Below, piece by piece: positions 32,878 to 36,110 of a stretch of 36,110 bases of DNA (position 1 is the stretch's first letter; the number at the start of each line of letters is the position of its first letter). A model generated the notes under the pieces. That model worked only from the letters and a program-made list of their open reading frames with translations. It had not been told where the DNA came from and did not search any database. Made by a program: the position numbers and the translations under genes. The DNA lies in NCBI GenBank assembly GCA_025056965.1, contig JANWVF010000162.1, positions 1 to 36,110 of the forward strand, in the 5' to 3' direction. The DNA comes from Thermoflexales bacterium (GTDB lineage: Bacteria; Chloroflexota; Anaerolineae; J036; Brachytrichaceae).

Positions 32878-33021
32878 ATGGACGGGAACGAGCAGAACAA
32901 CACCACGCCAGCCAGCTTTGAGGATTGGCTGGCGCAACAGGACGAGCAGGTTCGCGCGCTGTACGACGAGCACGTGAAGGGCTTGCGCAGCGCGCTGGAG
33001 AGCGAGCGCCAACGCGCATAG
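32878..33021 (+). CDS. Small hypothetical protein, 47 residues
   Basis: A short ORF with N-terminus MDGNEQNNTTPASFEDWLAQ, then a charged helix (EQVRALYDEHVKGLRSALE) ending RQRA. The Asn/Thr-rich start followed by FEDWL and a helical tail looks like a genuine small protein. GAGG lies 3 nt before the ATG, directly after the terminator T-tract, so any transcript must read through or start beyond the hairpin. Function unknown. Confidence 0.5.
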   Translation: MDGNEQNNTTPASFEDWLAQQDEQVRALYDEHVKGLRSALESERQRA

Positions 33022-33091
33022 TGCGCCTTGGATCGAGCGGATTACCTCAAACCCACTTTCCCCCAGACGTTACACCCCATCGCTGTCCGGC

Positions 33092-33097
33092 TAAAAT
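33092..33097 (+). promoter_or_regulatory. -10 box of a putative leaderless promoter
   Basis: TAAAAT ends 7 nt before the GTG at 33105, the start that also gives the best signal peptide. GTTACA lies 17 nt upstream as a weak -35. Confidence 0.45.
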
Positions 33098-33104
33098 TCG
33101 CATT

Positions 33105-34964
33105 GTGGTACGCCTGTGGCTGGCCTCGGCCCTATGCTTAATCGTGCTGACAGGCTGGCGTCTGCCTGCACCGCCCGAGCCGCCGCCCAAGATCGCCGGT
33201 CGCGCTTGGGCCGCTACGGCCAAGCCGGGAAGCGTTGCCGACGTCATCGTCACCCTGCCCGGCTATCCTGACCTCTCGCCGGCGCGGACGCTGCGCACGA
33301 AAGAGGCCAAGACTCGCTTCGTCTTCGAGACCCTGCATGCCCATGCCGAACGCACCCAGGCACGCCTGCGCGCCGATCTCTCCGCGCGCGGACTAAAGTT
33401 CTCTGCCCTATGGATCACCAACCAGATCGTCGTGTGGGGTGCGGATCGCCCAACGCTGCGCTGGCTGGCCACACACACAGATGTCATCCGAGTTGACTTA
33501 GACGAGAAGACGCGCGGTATCGAAAGGACGACTGGTTATCCGCGAGCGCGCGCGCAACGACTTTCCCCCCATGTGCCCTCCACGATCGAGTGGGGCGTGC
33601 AGCGCGTGAATGCGCCGCAAGTGTGGGCGCTGGGCTTCACCGGCCAGGGCATCGTCGTCGCCAATCTGGATACCGGCGTGCGCTGGGATCACGACGCGCT
33701 GAAGCCTCAATACCGTGGCTGGAACGGTGTCACTGTGACGCACGATTACAACTGGTTCGATGCCGCGCCCGATCCCGGCCTGCCCTCACCGGTGCCGGTG
33801 GACTTGAACGGGCACGGCACGCACACCACTGGCACGGCCGTCGGCGACGACGGGATGGGCAACCGCATCGGCGTTGCTCCCGGTGCGAAGTGGATTGCCT
33901 GCCGCAACATGGCCGGGCCGTGGGGCATCGGCAGCGTCGCGCGCTATATCGCTTGCTTCCAATTCGCCCTCGCGCCGACCGACGTCAACGGCAACGCGCC
34001 GAACCCGGCCCTGAGCGCCGATATCACCAGCAACTCTTGGGCGTGCGACCCCAACTACGGCGAGATCGGCTGCGATGTGCCCACGGCGCTGGTTACGGCT
34101 ACCCAGGCCCTCCGCGATGCCGGCATCATGGTCATCGCATCAGCGGGCAACAGCGGACCCACGTGTGGCAGTGTTAGCCTCGCGCCGGCCACGCTCGACC
34201 AAGCCTTCACCATCGGCGCGACGAACAGCAGCGATTTCATCGCCGGTTTCAGCAGCCGCGGCCCGTCCGCACTTACCGGCCGCGTCAAGCCCGACGTCGT
34301 CGCGCCCGGCGTAGGCGTGCGCTCGGCCCTGGCCGGCGCCCCCAACAGCTACGGCTTCCTAAGTGGCACGAGCATGGCTGCGCCGCACGTCGCAGGCGTC
34401 GTCGCCCTGCTGTGGTCGGCAATCCCCAGCCTGCGCGGCGAGGTCGAGGCGACCGAGATGCTCCTGCGCCAGACGGCCCGCCCCCTGACGAGCAGCCAGA
34501 CCTGCGCCGGCGTGCCGGGCTCGGCATGGCCCAACAACACCTATGGGTATGGGATGGTGGATGCCCTGGCTGCTGTGCGTGCCGCAATGGGTGTACTCAC
34601 CAAGACGGCACCGGCGCTAGTGGAAGTCAATCAGACTTTCACAGTCGTCATCAGCACGTCTAACCCCACGCCGGTGACGCTCACCAACGTCGTCATCTCA
34701 ACTACCCTGCCGGCCACGCTCACCTTGATCGCTCATGACCCGCCCGGCGCATTGAGCGGCGACACGCTTTCCTGGAGCGTTCCCAGCCTGGCCCCGTCGG
34801 CCACGTTGACGTTCTCGATTGTGGTCAGCGCGTCGCAGGCAGGCGCAATTCCGCATCAGACCCACATCTGGTTCACCGGCCTGACGTCGCCGTTGCTCGC
34901 TGACGCCACCACGATTGTCGTCGAGCGCCGGCTGATCTTCCCCCTTGCCTACCGCTCGAGCTGA
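33105..34964 (+). CDS. Secreted subtilisin-like serine protease (S8 family)
   Basis: A 619-residue secreted peptidase. A signal peptide or anchor at about 3-18 (LWLASALCLIVLTGW) is followed by a Pro-rich linker, then an inhibitor I9-like propeptide at about 45-135. The catalytic domain (about 165-535) has Asp189 (DTG), His237 (HGTH), oxyanion Asn310 (TSNSW) and Ser423 (GTSMAAPHVAG). After it comes a beta-sandwich resembling DUF11/CARDB-like repeats (about 545-605). The C-terminus (RRLIFPLAYRSS) is the short hydrophobic tail often seen in secreted proteins of this phylum. The GTG start at 33105 is chosen over an upstream frame (32925) because it gives a proper signal peptide and follows a -10 box by 7 nt. 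Confidence 0.92.
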   Translation: MVRLWLASALCLIVLTGWRLPAPPEPPPKIAGRAWAATAKPGSVADVIVTLPGYPDLSPARTLRTKEAKTRFVFETLHAHAERTQARLRADLSARGLKFSALWITNQIVVWGADRPTLRWLATHTDVIRVDLDEKTRGIERTTGYPRARAQRLSPHVPSTIEWGVQRVNAPQVWALGFTGQGIVVANLDTGVRWDHDALKPQYRGWNGVTVTHDYNWFDAAPDPGLPSPVPVDLNGHGTHTTGTAVGDDGMGNRIGVAPGAKWIACRNMAGPWGIGSVARYIACFQFALAPTDVNGNAPNPALSADITSNSWACDPNYGEIGCDVPTALVTATQALRDAGIMVIASAGNSGPTCGSVSLAPATLDQAFTIGATNSSDFIAGFSSRGPSALTGRVKPDVVAPGVGVRSALAGAPNSYGFLSGTSMAAPHVAGVVALLWSAIPSLRGEVEATEMLLRQTARPLTSSQTCAGVPGSAWPNNTYGYGMVDALAAVRAAMGVLTKTAPALVEVNQTFTVVISTSNPTPVTLTNVVISTTLPATLTLIAHDPPGALSGDTLSWSVPSLAPSATLTFSIVVSASQAGAIPHQTHIWFTGLTSPLLADATTIVVERRLIFPLAYRSS

Positions 34965-34970
34965 GCCAGA

Positions 34971-35687
34971 CTACGCGCGGTCAACCGCAGCGCGAAACGG
35001 GTTGAAATTGGTCTGCGCGTCATAGGCATCCACGCCCTCAGAACGCTTGAGCCATCCGACGAGGGCATAGGTGACCGGGGTGAACAGCACCTCGACGCCG
35101 ACCTTGAAGATGTAGTTGGACGCGGTGATATCCCACAGCGCGCCGGCGCTGAGCGTGCCGACGAAAGCGATCACGATAAACAAGCAGGTGTCCACGGCCT
35201 GACCGACGACCGTCGAGCCGATGGTGCGCGTCCACAGCCAGCGCCCTTGTGTCACCACCTTCAAGCGGGCTAACACAAAGGCATTAGAGAACGCGCCGGC
35301 CCAATAGGCGATGAGCGATGCCAGCACGATGCGCGGCGCGCTGCCGAGCACGGCGTTGTAGGCATCCATGCCGACGCGGCTCGACCATTCGGCCTCGCCG
35401 GGCAGCAGGCCGACGAACCAGACGGTCAGGCTAAAGAGTGCCGCGGCAGCAAAGCCGATCCAGATCACGCGACGCGAGACCGAATAGCCATACACCTCGG
35501 TCAGGATGTCGCCAAAGATATAGCTGAGCGGGAAGAGCAGCGTGCCGCCGTCGAAGGTGAACGGTCCAAGCGTGACGATCTTGGCCGACGAGGACAGGTT
35601 GCTGACGATTAGCACGGCGACGAACAGGCCAATCACCACATCGAGGTACTTGTACGGTCGCCCCACGACACGGTCCGGCAAAGTCAA
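34971..35687 (-). CDS. yhhQ: Queuosine-precursor transporter (YhhQ/VUT family)
   Basis: A 238-residue membrane protein with six predicted helices, matching the VUT/YhhQ family that imports preQ0/preQ1 (and queuine in some bacteria). YLDVVIGLFVAVLIVSNLSSSAK at about 14-36 (read in parts), FDGGTLLFPLSYIFGDILTEVYGY at 45-68 (read in parts), and FSNAFVLARLK with TIGSTVVGQAVDT further on are typical. The start is uncertain: TTG at 35687 is the longest, and a GTG at 35666 is also possible. No ribosome binding site is seen. The 5S rRNA 3' end is only 16 bp upstream, so the gene lies directly behind the rRNA operon on the same strand. It ends 6 bp from the convergent protease gene. Confidence 0.9.
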   Translation of the reverse strand: MTLPDRVVGRPYKYLDVVIGLFVAVLIVSNLSSSAKIVTLGPFTFDGGTLLFPLSYIFGDILTEVYGYSVSRRVIWIGFAAAALFSLTVWFVGLLPGEAEWSSRVGMDAYNAVLGSAPRIVLASLIAYWAGAFSNAFVLARLKVVTQGRWLWTRTIGSTVVGQAVDTCLFIVIAFVGTLSAGALWDITASNYIFKVGVEVLFTPVTYALVGWLKRSEGVDAYDAQTNFNPFRAAVDRA

Positions 35688-35695
35688 GAAAAGAA

Positions 35696-35831
35696 CGAAG
35701 AGTCTCCTGGCAATGACCTACTCTCGCACGCGGTCGCCCACGCACTACCATCGGCGCTGACGAGCTTAACTTCCGGGTTCGGGATGGGACCGGGTGTGAC
35801 CTCGTCGCTCAAATCACCAGAAGACTCTTCG
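35696..35831 (-). repeat. 10-bp inverted repeat flanking 5S rRNA (processing stalk)
   Basis: CGAAGAGTCT at 35696-35705 is complementary to AGACTCTTCG at 35822-35831, on either side of the 5S gene. Together with the 5S terminal helix they form a near-continuous stem of about 19 bp in the precursor, the usual substrate for RNase maturation of 5S rRNA. Confidence 0.7.
35704..35823 (-). rRNA. rrf: 5S ribosomal RNA
   Basis: About 120 nt. The terminal helix pairs CTTCTGGTGAT with ATTGCCAGGAG, and the interior carries the conserved CCCATCCCGAACCCGGAAGT loop (as read on the minus strand) and GATGGTAGTG. The ends are assigned from the helix and may be off by a few nt. It follows 23S in normal order on the minus strand. 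Confidence 0.92.
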
Positions 35832-35884
35832 CCGAAAGCGAGACTCTAAAAACTGAATAGGACGCGCATTAAGAGCATGATGCA

Positions 35885-35924
35885 GCTCACATGCGAGAAA
35901 TTCGATTTCTCTGCCTCATGTGAG
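35885..35924 (-). repeat. Stem-loop in the 23S-5S spacer
   Basis: An outer 8-bp stem (CTCACATG with CATGTGAG, 35885-35892 and 35917-35924) and an inner 7-bp stem (GAGAAAT/ATTTCTC, loop TCG) separated by an asymmetric internal loop. It starts at the 23S 3' end and is probably a processing signal. Confidence 0.6.
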
Positions 35925-35925
35925 G

Positions 35926-36110
35926 GACAAGCCAGACGGTCATTAGTATGAGTCGGCTAAACGTCTTGCAACGCTTACACCTCTCACCTATTGAGCGAGT
36001 AGTCTTCTCGCGACCTTCAGGGGGATCTCATCTTGAGGTGGGTTTCCCACTTAGATGCTTTCAGCGGTTATCCCTTCCGCACATGGCTACCCAGCGATGC
36101 TCCTGGCGGA
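35926..36110 (-). rRNA. rrl: 23S ribosomal RNA, 3' end (partial)
   Basis: The terminal about 185 nt of 23S rRNA on the minus strand, entering from the right edge. Recognisable pieces are AACCGCTGAAAGCATCTAAG, GGGAAACCCACCTCAAGATGAG and the closing CTAATGACCGTCTGGCTTGTC (each read on the minus strand, in part). The precise 3' end (about 35925-35930) is inferred from homology to the usual terminal helix. Confidence 0.93.

Overview
The window is a GC-rich, gene-dense piece of bacterial chromosome, almost entirely housekeeping DNA. It looks like a member of the Chloroflexota (probably Anaerolineae-like). This rests on the overall style of DnaA, sigma-70 and GroEL, on the PspA/NfeD/SPFH cassette and on the scattered biosynthetic clusters. 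The assignment is an inference, since no complete 16S rRNA is present. There is no CRISPR array, prophage, insertion sequence or transposon.

Layout. 1-3.8 kb: a hypothetical protein, an atypical SDR oxidoreductase, a HAD nucleotidase-like phosphatase and an aspartate-type aminotransferase, closed by a strong bidirectional hairpin. 3.85-7.2 kb: the housekeeping sigma factor (rpoD/sigA) behind a DUF177 protein, divergent from dnaA. 7.2-10.3 kb: a membrane-anchored hypothetical, a DUF1992 protein, a CrtA (spheroidene monooxygenase)-like protein and tRNA-Ser(GGA). 10.5-12.75 kb: groES-groEL under a CIRCE operator. 13.1-15.6 kb: a LacI-type regulator translationally coupled to an SH3-domain protein, then holA. 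15.9-19.25 kb: a four-gene membrane-maintenance cassette (PspA, a two-TM coiled-coil protein, NfeD, slipin). 19.3-22.6 kb: purK, cinA-type gene and an orphan sucC. 22.6-32.3 kb: histidine genes in three blocks (hisG-hisC-hisB; hisH-hisA-hisF; hisIE) interrupted by rsmI, a divergent tgt, an FmrO/ArmA-type 16S rRNA methyltransferase, a DUF7662-XRE regulator and a small Cys-containing protein. 32.3-35 kb: tRNA-Lys(UUU), small ORFs and a secreted subtilisin-like protease. 35-36.1 kb: a YhhQ-type queuosine-precursor transporter directly behind 5S rRNA and the 3' end of 23S rRNA on the minus strand.

How the genes fit together. The histidine genes cover steps 1-7 of the pathway; histidinol-phosphatase and HisD are not here. 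Three rRNA/tRNA modification genes (rsmI, tgt and the FmrO-type methyltransferase) sit consecutively between the his blocks. The YhhQ transporter could feed tgt. Several genes share a promoter design in which the -10 hexamer ends only 6-9 nt before the start codon, with no Shine-Dalgarno sequence. This predicts leaderless transcripts and fixes several start codons. The clearest case is the DUF177-rpoD operon, which also has a good -35 box at 17-bp spacing.

The points most worth following are: the aminoglycoside-resistance-type methyltransferase in a housekeeping context; the PspA-coiled coil-NfeD-slipin cassette; the near-consensus promoter wrapped in a perfect dyad before an uncharacterised small gene; the divergent Tgt plus YhhQ pair; and the transporter abutting 5S rRNA without a visible terminator or promoter.
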